Assembly: GCA_030374805.1 (NCBI GenBank) | Contig: JARGSG010000187.1 | Location: 1-24,354, forward strand | Reading direction: 5' to 3' | Source of the DNA: Gracilaria gracilis | Lineage: Eukaryota > Rhodophyta > Florideophyceae > Gracilariales > Gracilariaceae | DNA length: 24,354 nt | Shown here: positions 10,401-18,700 of the stretch, one piece after another | Layout of the letters: every line of letters starts with the position of its first letter | How positions within the stretch are numbered: position 1 is the first letter of the stretch | The notes under the pieces: generated by a model | Told to the model about the DNA's origin: nothing | The model's database searches: none | Seen by the model: only the letters and a program-made list of their open reading frames with translations | Made by a program: the position numbers and the translations under genes

Positions 10401-11146
10401 CCTCGCAAAACTGCTTTCGGGACAAAGAGTCCTGTACTTCTGTGTTTCTCCATGACATGCTTCACTGAAGGAAATAATGCAAAGGAGATGGCCAAGATCT
10501 TCTTCACAGAGTCAGTACCAGGCAGCAACAACTTGCTGCTGAGTTCTTTGTCTTTTAAGAGTTCTTTCAACCCTGAAAACTGTGTTCCAGGTTCTGGCAA
10601 ACAGTTCATGATGTCTGTTACGCACGGGACATTGGCAAGAACCGATCTCGAGTTTTGTAAGGAGAGGAAGCGGGACGCGCTCGGGGAGAAGTCCAAAACT
10701 ATTTTGACCAGAAATTTTGACGTGGCGAACAGCTCTGAGTTGCTTTTCTCACCAGTTTTGACATATCTCCGGATCGATTCGATCCGATTTCTTCCATCGA
10801 CAAAGTTCATGGTGCCGATAACCCCAGCAGTCTTGAGGTGCAGAAGAGGAAGTGACTGGAACCTCTGGAGCGTTTCTCCATGTACATTCCATACATTCAA
10901 TCCACGTAGATCTGATTGGGAAACATTCACGATAGAAAATAGTTCCATATCTCTTTTGCTAAGGGAAACGATCGGCATTCCCAGACGAGTTTTGTCCACT
11001 CCATATACTTGGAATTCTTGTATTAAATTATTGATGAGTTCTTCATCTCTGTTTCGCAAAGAGATGTTCCTAGTCTGCCTTTCAATCTCATTGAGGTCGT
11101 TGGCAGTGATCAGCACTATTCGCGGAAGTTGTGGGCCGTCTTCCAT
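7457..11146 (-). CDS. ParB/Srx-like domain protein with a degenerate methyltransferase-like C-terminal half
   Basis: A 1229-aa protein from ATG 11146; the same frame is open upstream only from a TTG at 11263. The N-terminal third resembles a ParB/sulfiredoxin-fold domain, with signature VDGRNR at 117-121, paired with VDGRHR in the neighbouring 11592-15098 gene. A long Glu/Ser-rich, probably disordered middle follows, then a basic KKRKRSK-type nuclear signal near 700. The C-terminal part appears homologous to the beta-class DNA methyltransferase at 15764. VAFVDFGDFW (Asp804) sits where that protein has LVLIDPPR. LFDFTCGKFF (Asp931) sits where it has VIDFFAGTFS, and GIEYKRCYKYL matches GCEIDVRCHAAA. 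Because DPPx has become DFGD and the glycine loop is altered, it is probably catalytically dead: a scaffold or DNA-targeting partner. The upstream gap carries the 14-4-14 inverted repeat. Function is inferred. Confidence 0.75.
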   Translation of the reverse strand: MEDGPQLPRIVLITANDLNEIERQTRNISLRNRDEELINNLIQEFQVYGVDKTRLGMPIVSLSKRDMELFSIVNVSQSDLRGLNVWNVHGETLQRFQSLPLLHLKTAGVIGTMNFVDGRNRIESIRRYVKTGEKSNSELFATSKFLVKIVLDFSPSASRFLSLQNSRSVLANVPCVTDIMNCLPEPGTQFSGLKELLKDKELSSKLLLPGTDSVKKILAISFALFPSVKHVMEKHRSTGLFVPKAVLRGRKGFSSFLLGLEHFKLFPAKESEGQRLFRGCSLLLKERLQLGVVVTAIVAWKMQMPWKSETILNRVASYIIDLIPKDISFEALDENAEEKVVWKTLLKVGEGKLVKKSSSSGESDFFRNFRSVLKEALPNSTLFTMWDLRESEINSADFVQFTNVSNALEMETADKSSNATRLSEGGQHNSVLHNWQNAKKENDMPSEEIERNVEEANANLSLHAGLKESSSKVNDDVPFAKQRADVEGENERENEPKHAAVGNAGELDVERPILSEKKSQGDLATDALCSDSDDAAPSHAAEPSDTFVRDFEHGTVISPDSKPDEIGASGTKSELLAAQKIGCIAASAGEKDATISGNGANEDVSERPKQKPEEVQLKGRPSPEEETCEILSKTSDLQNMLQSIGLEDEKSPEHSNKGQGIIEEGGQNLYVEEDTDDVIEIETEARPLSNLGIHRTSMKKGQPARRKKRKRSKAGSGKVSKKYRLDGHGIDLGAILNDEDRIKKNCEKETKGKQGKLRCLESCWTHAMQLTEWFKVLGVHIGRDDRVLFSSPEKSNLPGVAFVDFGDFWEDGRSSKLALQECAKDGTQFSTVIYICSDFDSSACSELRLGSVLYEVSNIFILSKKDWNVIENRTVSLVSAAVVYKIADSFTREVKGRPSIPTCVIWSHQDQDRFLRDVYLTVVEAECNLFDFTCGKFFVMKALCHADEITYSLRNFYRAMPYSHGIEYKRCYKYLRDVCLRQCHCDGHCALEGIESKANEINNTDDVPDAMKTMFRCEVGREDGDVFGAVKVIRHSSLLLRRTKGGETPMAGYSDNELCANSHDKNGEMFELGAFLPFDECEKLMEKKSNARITLLYPRGELVDAETASKELGRFLSPFDLKTMYMAGITDTHLWYFMNNNSIGSSFNTIEDSESVCVHIEENYKNGSDFRVLLREGFERFLRSESSYIRFVLDVRRFKKYLKAKGDKFRCKVCGAVELFTAYGNEYYL

Positions 11147-11396
11147 CGATACTTTCGCTCGATGGAGGCTTCTAAGATAACCAGACAGTTTTGGAGCCTG
11201 TGAGGAAAAGCAAAAGCCTACGGCCAAGCCTGAATGAGATAATGAGCCGCAAACCAAGAACAAACTGTTATTGTTGGCTACCTACAGTGGCCTGCTCTGC
11301 AATTGCAGGGTGTGTGGAACTATCTAACTTGAACGTATGTAGCTGCAAGTCCTGCTCATCTTGGAAGTCAGAGCTCCAAAATTCAATACCTGTACA

Positions 11397-11428
11397 ACGT
11401 GTAGATCGCAAAAGTGCATTCTACACGT
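11397..11428. promoter_or_regulatory. 14-4-14 G-box-like inverted repeat upstream of the ParB/methyltransferase-like gene
   Basis: Arms ACGTGTAGATCGCA (11397-11410) and TGCATTCTACACGT (11415-11428) flank loop AAAG, with two mismatched pairs. The preceding CCTGTACA and a following GATTG match the copies at 6823 and 19938, so similarity extends slightly beyond the palindrome. It lies about 250 bp upstream of the ATG at 11146. Confidence 0.7.
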
Positions 11429-11452
11429 GTATGATTGGTTGCCAGGCAGCTG

Positions 11453-11471
11453 CAGAGGTACAGTACCTCTG
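11453..11471. repeat. 19-bp palindrome (9-bp arms, 1-nt centre)
   Basis: CAGAGGTAC, one A, then GTACCTCTG, with perfect arms. It lies about 25 bp from the inverted repeat in the same promoter gap and may be a second protein-binding site. Confidence 0.6.
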
Positions 11472-11591
11472 TATTGAAAATTGGAGCGTTCTATATAGAC
11501 TGCATGTAACTATACCATTGTATTGTGGAAACCGAAGCGGTATGTCTTGTGTCTATTGATCCTTATAACAATACCATAGCATAATCATTCA

Positions 11592-14500
11592 TCATCCAAC
11601 CGCGCCTTTGTTATTTTCATCACTCTTCCCTCCGTATGAACCCCCTTCGTGACTATTACCACCCCCGTCTCCCAGTTCCGATCCAAATTCCGCATGCGGG
11701 TCATGGTCTTCCTCTTCTGTCTCATTGTTCAGGTCTTTCTTGTACTGACTTGGTCTGAACTGAGCGTTCAAGTGGACACCATCTGGTAAATTGTAACCTT
11801 CTGGAACGAAGTACATATGGTATCGCAAACTTCCATTTTGTGAAATAAAATCGGTGTGGGACGCTCCTGCATGAAAACAATCACCCCGCCCTACCAAGAC
11901 AGACTTCGGGGGAATGTGGACGAGGCCAACTTTGCTCACACGAGACAGTGCTCTTACTTTCTCTCCTGCAAGCGCAATGGACTTGTGTGCCCCCTCACAG
12001 ACCCAAATTGCCGCTCCACCGCTACTTGTGCAGATAACAAAGTAGCCAGGATTCCCCTGGCCGCTCAAAGTATCCTCACGGTTCAACCCAGGAAAGTCCG
12101 AGTGCAGCATTTGTCGCCCGCAGTTCACCGAAGTGTATAGCCAACGCCCTCCAGTCCTTGGCATGAACATTTTCTTAGAACCCTCTCCGGTTCCTTTTAT
12201 TGTACAAGAAAATTGTCTCTGAAGTCCTGCTTTTCGGTTGTTTGCCACCCGAAGCAATGCCATGATCTGACCCAGACGGCAATCAACGAGCGCACGAGCT
12301 CGTACAGCCCAGACCCGGTTTGGATTCTGTTCAATCGATTCCGTTATTCCCGTCCACGTGCTTATATAACGTCCGCAACCCTCTTTAGACATCATATGAT
12401 CCTTCTCCAATCCTTCATTCAGGATCGTGTTCCACTCCTTCCGATTATTCAGTTCTTTAAGTTCATGTTCTCCAGGAAAATTCGTAACCATTTCTTGTAC
12501 TAAGGATGAAAAGAATCCAGTTGAGTCTCGCAATTTACATAACGCCTCGCCCCGGACAGAATTTGGAATCTGTTCGTCATTCAAAAACCCTTCCAGAATG
12601 CAATATCCTTTCTCGAACAACTGGGCTTGCCGTTGCGCAAAGTAAGCAATCGCTACATCATCCTCAACTACAGCAGCAGTCCACAGTTGCTGGTCAACAG
12701 TCTTTCCTGCCACTTCTTCCTCCTTTAACAATACGTCTTCTAAACCATTTGCGCGGTAGTACTCATACGCTGCATGCCAGTGCACTATATGATGCGTGTC
12801 GCGTAAATCTGCCAACGTAATTATGCGCAAGCATTCTGCCCTGTGTCCTTGCGGCACAAATATACTCCGCAACCAAGGCCCCTTCGCCTCAATTGGATTC
12901 CTGAATTCTCTTCTTTCCAAGAGGCCGTGCCTAAGCTCTTTCCCGTCTACTTCCTCATCCTCATCTGTCCTTTCTATTATCTGCCGCCATCCTGAAGAGC
13001 TTGGGATCTTGGTAACTAGTCTTGTCCATGGTGGGAAAGCAAGTCCTTCGAACGGAGCATCTACACCAGTTATTCCTATTGGTAGCTTATCTGGGACATC
13101 ATCCTCGAATTTGCGTCGTCTGGGACCCACAAATTCAAGTGCCTGAACTTTTTTGGGTTCCGTGTTCCTCATTATTGCCTTTCTTTGTCCCACGTTGCGA
13201 ATCATTTGTTCAGATTCTCGCGTCTTATCAACATCAGTGTCACAATCTTTATTTGCTCCGTACAGCACAGAGAACTGCACCATTTCCAAGTGCTCGATGA
13301 TTTCCTCCATCTTGCGCTGGTCCAGTTTTCGGAACTTTTTCACGATGTCGTCCACATTCAGAACTCCCGGGGCAAACAAAGCGTCTTCGGCATCGGTAGA
13401 GTCCACAATCTTCCTACGCTTCCTTTTTCCCTGCTTTCGTCTTCCAGTGTTTGGTCGAGAACCTCCCTTGGATTTCTTGGAAGTACTTCCCGTTGTTTCT
13501 CTTGGATTTTTGGTTGCTCTTGTTTCTGATTCTCCACAAGATGGAGGTTCCGTGATTTGGGGTTTTTCTCTCGATGCGGACGGTGTAACAAAATCTTTTG
13601 ATCTTGTAAATGCACCTACGCCTTCTTCTGAAATACTTTCTCTTCTAGTCTTCTGCTGTAAAGCAAACCGTTCAGCAGTGTTCGAATCTCCCGGACGACA
13701 CTGTTGCGGCAACTCCGATATACATGCGTCGTTCAGGTTAGTGGCATTCTCCCTCACAACGTCTCCCAGATCTTTCCCAACAATGCTCACCAGAAATTTT
13801 CGAACTTGTCTTAAACGAAGCCTTCTTTCTCGATCTCGTCTGGTTTTAGACTTAAACTGCCGGAATCCCACCATGTTATGCACAATAGCCACATTCAGTT
13901 GCACAGTTTCACTATTTGTCGCTTTCACCCCATCCTGTAATAGTTCTCCCACACTTCTATTGTGGTAATTTGCCGTGCGCTCCACTTGGTTATACAGAAT
14001 CTTGACGTTGGCATAAAACGAGGACATCACGGTGTAAAAAGCACCCGCCCCACGGCCGCTTTCGATTCTTCCAATCGCACATGCCAAACAAAGTTTAAAC
14101 CCATCCAAAGGCATTCCCCACAGAATCGAGTTTGACAAATGAACTAGGCCAAGTGAAGGGCATTTCGTAAAGGCGGCCTCCAAAATCTTGAATACTTCAT
14201 CGTCTTTGGCCATCCTGTATGCAATGTTCGCATAACGTAGAATTTGCCTGACCTGAAGATCGCCTAAAGCACCAGTGCTCTTCACCATCGCTGCCACGTC
14301 TACCACCCGTAGTTGCGACATTGTGACTGTTCTTCTCTCAATGGCTGCTTTCACATGCGAAACGCAGGCGTGCAAATTGTCCATGACGTTCATCGGCAAC
14401 ACTTGCTGCGAGTTCTGATTCAAAACCGCACCAAGGCCAAGCACTTCAAACATTGAAAGCAGTGTGCCATCCGCCTTCGAAAACAGGGTGGCTTCATAAT

Positions 14501-15098
14501 TTTCCAACAGGTTCCTGAAATAGTTTGCGATGTCAGGGTTCTGGCTCTCGGCTAACCGCCTGAATGCTTTTAGCCTATGGCGCCCGTCCACAATCCAGCA
14601 TTCCTTGACGACACGCTCGTACCGGTCCTCACCCATCACGAAATACGCACCTGGTACATCTTCTTTCGCTCTACTTTGGAGAGCAACAGAAATGCGTCCC
14701 AGTTCTGGAAGATTCAAAGCCTTGCTGAACTTTTGCTCGAGGATTTCAATATGCCCATTCCTTATGGCACGCAAGGGATCTGAAGGTTCAACGGCCAGCG
14801 TTAATAGATTGATACGAACAACTCTTCGTTCAAATTTGTCAAAGTCGATCTCTGGAATGGCTAGCCTCTTCGTTGCTTCTTCAATGGCCTTCTCGGTACT
14901 GGTACCCCCAAATTCATCTACATGTACTACTTCGTCATCATCGACTGCCACAACATCGTCTCTATCATCATATTGCGCATCGTGTTGACGCTGTTGTGGT
15001 GGCTGCGGTTCTGGGCCAGGTAGAATGTCATCTTCATACTCCACAGGGTTGCATGGCCGTTGATTCGACTCGTTCACTCTTTCGGTCGATGGAACCAT
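11592..15098 (-). CDS. ParB-like domain fused to a 2-oxoglutarate/Fe(II) dioxygenase
   Basis: A 1168-aa protein from ATG 15098; upstream in-frame codons offer only a GTG at 15134 before a stop. The N-terminus is acidic. Residues ~50-220 contain a ParB/Srx-like domain with IVDGRHRLKAF (Asp171, Gly172, Arg173, His174, Arg175), followed by a helical region. A basic KQGKRKRRK segment near 555 is a likely nuclear signal. From ~825 the sequence looks like the double-stranded beta-helix dioxygenase fold. FEKGYCILEGFL is typical of the phytanoyl/2OG N-terminus. The HxD iron motif is HSD (His999, Asp1001). The distal His is in GDCFHAGA (His1076), and an Arg for 2-oxoglutarate is 16 residues on (Arg1092). 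All expected ligands are present, so it is probably active. With the methyltransferase next door, an oxidised or demethylated DNA base is a plausible substrate; protein hydroxylation cannot be excluded. The last ~60 residues are acidic and Gly/Ser-rich. Confidence 0.82.
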   Translation of the reverse strand: MVPSTERVNESNQRPCNPVEYEDDILPGPEPQPPQQRQHDAQYDDRDDVVAVDDDEVVHVDEFGGTSTEKAIEEATKRLAIPEIDFDKFERRVVRINLLTLAVEPSDPLRAIRNGHIEILEQKFSKALNLPELGRISVALQSRAKEDVPGAYFVMGEDRYERVVKECWIVDGRHRLKAFRRLAESQNPDIANYFRNLLENYEATLFSKADGTLLSMFEVLGLGAVLNQNSQQVLPMNVMDNLHACVSHVKAAIERRTVTMSQLRVVDVAAMVKSTGALGDLQVRQILRYANIAYRMAKDDEVFKILEAAFTKCPSLGLVHLSNSILWGMPLDGFKLCLACAIGRIESGRGAGAFYTVMSSFYANVKILYNQVERTANYHNRSVGELLQDGVKATNSETVQLNVAIVHNMVGFRQFKSKTRRDRERRLRLRQVRKFLVSIVGKDLGDVVRENATNLNDACISELPQQCRPGDSNTAERFALQQKTRRESISEEGVGAFTRSKDFVTPSASREKPQITEPPSCGESETRATKNPRETTGSTSKKSKGGSRPNTGRRKQGKRKRRKIVDSTDAEDALFAPGVLNVDDIVKKFRKLDQRKMEEIIEHLEMVQFSVLYGANKDCDTDVDKTRESEQMIRNVGQRKAIMRNTEPKKVQALEFVGPRRRKFEDDVPDKLPIGITGVDAPFEGLAFPPWTRLVTKIPSSSGWRQIIERTDEDEEVDGKELRHGLLERREFRNPIEAKGPWLRSIFVPQGHRAECLRIITLADLRDTHHIVHWHAAYEYYRANGLEDVLLKEEEVAGKTVDQQLWTAAVVEDDVAIAYFAQRQAQLFEKGYCILEGFLNDEQIPNSVRGEALCKLRDSTGFFSSLVQEMVTNFPGEHELKELNNRKEWNTILNEGLEKDHMMSKEGCGRYISTWTGITESIEQNPNRVWAVRARALVDCRLGQIMALLRVANNRKAGLQRQFSCTIKGTGEGSKKMFMPRTGGRWLYTSVNCGRQMLHSDFPGLNREDTLSGQGNPGYFVICTSSGGAAIWVCEGAHKSIALAGEKVRALSRVSKVGLVHIPPKSVLVGRGDCFHAGASHTDFISQNGSLRYHMYFVPEGYNLPDGVHLNAQFRPSQYKKDLNNETEEEDHDPHAEFGSELGDGGGNSHEGGSYGGKSDENNKGAVG

Positions 15099-15317
15099 TA
15101 CTTCGCGCTTCTTGGCTCTGCTTCCTTGGTGCACAGAAAAGGTAGTACTTCTCGGTGAAATTCCCAGTCACCACGAGGCGAACACGAAAAAGCGACACAG
15201 GGTAAACTGTTCTTCTTGTAATGTACCAAAGCTAAGACTCAACACATTGCTCCGCGTCCGCATTCGTCCATGGTGTATGACCAGGGGCTCTTGTCCCAAA
15301 ATATAACTTGAATGCTT

Positions 15318-15359
15318 CATGTCCTAGGACACCATGAAAAAGTGGTTCATGTTCTTGCA
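15318..15359 (-). promoter_or_regulatory. CCTAGG composite element facing the dioxygenase gene
   Basis: Perfect palindrome TGTCCTAGGACA at 15320-15331 and GGTTCATGTT at 15344-15353, the reverse complement of AACATGAACC, with the same 12-nt gap as the other copies. The whole 42 bp pairs with 15426-15467 in inverted orientation with seven mismatches. Confidence 0.75.
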
Positions 15360-15425
15360 TCACGGAATTTTCAAAAAAAGTTTTTGTAAATAAATACCAA
15401 TTTTTTGGAAACACCCCGCGCGCTT

Positions 15426-15467
15426 TGCACGAACATGAACCAAGTTTTCGCCATGTCCTAGGACATG
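15426..15467 (+). promoter_or_regulatory. CCTAGG composite element facing the methyltransferase-SET gene
   Basis: AACATGAACC at 15432-15441, a 12-nt gap with GTTTT, then TGTCCTAGGACA at 15454-15465. It is the right arm of a 42-bp inverted repeat with 15318-15359 and lies about 300 bp upstream of the ATG at 15764. Confidence 0.75.
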
Positions 15468-15763
15468 GCCCCCCGGCAATATTGCTTTCTTTTTCAAGGA
15501 TTCGGTCGCATTCCCAGAGCGCTCGCTGTTCATCAACGAGCTTCTTTCCGGATCATTTTCATCGCGCATCCGCAAACACTACCATACTGCGCCACCTTCA
15601 AAACGTAAACAAGTTCATTGCAGGCATTACGAACGAGCTTTAATCCCTCCAACACTGTTGAGGCCATACTTGAAACTCTCTTTTCTTCAAGACGCAGGAT
15701 TATTTTGTCGAAGCGCCTCTGCTCTATTTGGCCATCCGCCTTTCCTAGCACCAGAGTCGCAAC

Positions 15764-18700
15764 ATGACGACAAAGGCCATTCGTACCATTACTTGCTTTT
15801 TAGCCTGCCGCGAAGTATGGCTCGAGCAATGCCCGGAAGTAGTAACGCAAGCTCAGAATTACGCATCATTCGCGAAATGGATAAGGCAGTTGGAGGAGGC
15901 TAAAAGGTCTGCAGGTGAGCCTTCACCACATCCTCCCGCTGTGGCCAACCTTCTTCACGTGCTTCTAGACGGAAGGGACATCAGAAATTACGAAACCGCA
16001 AGCTTGGCTGTGGGGGGGTTGTTTAATCAACACCTTCACAATTACTACCGCATCGCTTTTGCTACCGATATGCACCCTGGAGAGTCAGACCGCCGAGTAC
16101 GGCAGTTTGTTTTGCATTTATGCAACTGTAGACTCCGCTGGTATCCTTACACCTCTTTACTGGTTCCATTCTTTACTTGTTCTGTTTTTCGCCCAGCTCG
16201 AACAACGGCGAAACAAAAGGACAGTATTTTCCTCACGGAACCATCAACAAGGTGGGAACAACTTTTGTTCTTATCCGCCCTGGTGCATATATCAAAGTTT
16301 CGGAAGGACAAAGGCTCTCACATCCCATCCCTGAAGAGATTAGGTCGAAAGGGAGCCCAACGTATTGGGAAATCCATACAGCTGCTTGTACGCGCTTGGG
16401 ACCGATTTTCTTTTTATCTGGGTTTCCAGAGCGTGGAGCAACTATGCACTCCTTACGTTTTTCTCGATAACAACCTGGTATACAAAGTGGTCGATTCCCG
16501 ATCGGATGGCTATGTTTCAAGGCGTTCTGCGAAAGAATTTCATATATCCCCGAGTCTAACACATGATCCGACGCAAGTTTCCCAGTTCGCCTTATCTATC
16601 ACAGACACAATTGACAACAGCTTGCGTGAAATTGTATCCGATTTCCTTGCTGATATATATGCAGTAACGGAATACGACGAATTATACTCGTGCCAAGACC
16701 AAGGTCCCTTCCGTTTTTATGAATCATTGAAGGTGCCGACCTCCTGTAGTACCCCCTCTGCTTCTCAACACACACATATGGACACTGATCTTCTCCCCAA
16801 CCATTTTCTTCGGTATCCCTACGCTTTGACTGCCAATATTCGCAGTTCGGTGGAGATGTACAAATCACCAAAAACGGTGCCCCACCGGGTCCTTTTGAGG
16901 ATCCGATGTCGACCACCTTCTGATACGCCGCTTTCAAAGCAACCACCCCGCAAGAGAAGAAAAAGTGATGCACCAAAAACTGCCTCTGGTTCTACCGTAT
17001 ACAACGTCCCGAAACCGCTGCACCGCCGAACTCTCAACGATTTGTTGCGCACCCCACCACTCAATGCGGGAAAAGGTGCGTCAAGTGAAGAAGATGCAAA
17101 TCCGGGAGCTTCCGTCCCAGAACTGGCGGCGATTAAACAGCGTGACTTGCATTCGGCAATCAGCAATCTTTACAACATCGTTGGGGACAAGTTTGCTCTC
17201 CTGGATACTGGGTTCGAGAACTTCGCAAATGCTTTGAGGCTGAAGTACGGACATTTGAACATCATTGGTAAAACGCAACTTGTTCTAATTGATCCTCCTC
17301 GTAATATTCGCGACTACTCGTACGATACCCTCAATCACGACCAAATAATAATGACGGTACGTCTGATTGGGAAACTCCTTCGCCCTGGAGGTCATGCACT
17401 CATTTTGTCGTCATTTCAGATGGCGCAAACCTGGATAGAGCTGTTTACAAAGGCCCCGAATCTCCCGGCAACGAAACTTCGTTGTGAAGATTTCGAAGCA
17501 GATATGGAAGACACTGACGATGATAGTAGCAGTGATGAAAGTGAAGAGGGCGAAAGTACTGGACGTACACCAACAACACCTCCCCACCGTAAGAGCAGCT
17601 TAACTAAATCAACATTCACTGTCGATCAAGTTCCAATCGTGTTCTCATGGCATCCTTCTCAAAACAAGGGCAGCAGTTCGAAAAGAAAGAATTCCATTCT
17701 CGTAAACATGAATGAGTACGCGATACACGTGAAGAGAAATGGTCTCACTTCCGCAAACGAATTCGAAATGGAAAACACGGACAGAAATTTCAACTTCGTC
17801 GGGTGTTCTTACCCACCTTGGAAAAACACAATAAACAATATCAAAGATCTCCCACCACACGAGCAGGTTCGGGTAACTTTTAACCCAAGTGCCCCAGATG
17901 GTACCGATTCCAGAAACTCAACGGATACAATTGGTTCTCGTGTCAAGACTTACGCTCTACGAAGTGATCAAAAACCGATCGCACTGATCCAAGAACTTAT
18001 TGCTCGCTACTCCAGGCCTGGCGACATTGTGATCGACTTTTTTGCTGGAACGTTCTCAACAGCGATAGCCGCAATGTCACTGCCAGGACACCGCCGTTTC
18101 TTTGGTTGTGAAATAGACGTACGGTGTCATGCAGCTGCAAAGCTGAACTTTCTTATTGCTCTCTCGAAGACGATATACTACAGGGCAAACGATATCTTGT
18201 TTGATATGGGCCTGTATAAAAAAGCTATGTGCCTTATAACTACTGTGGTTCGGCTTCTCACATGCGGAAGTGTGGAGAATGCCGTGTTTCCAGGGAACCT
18301 GTACTTGAAACGTGTTGATCCACTTACCGTTCTCGCTGGTGACAAGCGCTGGAGAGCTCCCGCTCCATATCCGCATTACCAAAGGTTTTCTAGTGCCATA
18401 CTTGCAGCACTGAGCTCAATGTGGAACGATCATGCTTTTGTCCGAATGGCAAACAGTACACCATTCCAAAAATGGACGGAACGTTACCAAGGGCTTCTGC
18501 AACAGGTGAGCATGGAAGATCTGTTACTGGTGGAAAGTTCTGCGAACAACCTCATTATTGCAAAGAGTACCATACAGCACCCACTCGCCGGTAAAGGTGC
18601 ATTTGCGGCCCAAACGTTTCGAAAAGACCAGGTCATCTGCCAGTATTACGGCACTTTAGTCTACCACGACCTTACCAAGAGGCACCAGGAGGTGAAAAGT

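Larger units (their letters stand above)
11147..11591. other. Promoter-bearing gap between the two ParB-type genes
   Basis: This 445-bp gap separates the stop of one minus-strand gene from the ATG of the next. It contains no convincing gene. It holds the 14-4-14 inverted repeat at 11397-11428 and a 19-bp palindrome at 11453-11471, consistent with a promoter for the 7457-11146 gene. Confidence 0.6.
15099..15763. promoter_or_regulatory. Divergent promoter region between the dioxygenase and methyltransferase-SET genes
   Basis: This 665-bp gap serves genes leaving in both directions. Its centre holds an inverted pair of the CCTAGG composite element, one facing each gene, separated by 66 bp of AT-rich sequence with a GCGCGC patch. 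Short frames here show no recognisable protein. The symmetry suggests co-regulation of both genes. Confidence 0.65.

Noticed and set aside
10215..11180. A 321-codon plus-strand frame
   Set aside because: It lies antisense to the ParB-type gene, has no recognisable motif and reads as a low-complexity mirror of that gene.
13153..13968. A 271-codon plus-strand frame
   Set aside because: Antisense to the ParB-dioxygenase gene; its Ser/Phe/Leu-rich composition is expected from the complement of a Lys/Glu-rich coding region.
15360..15425. Replication origin in the AT-rich core of the inverted repeat
   Set aside because: AT-richness and symmetry alone do not distinguish an origin from a divergent promoter; no iterons are present.
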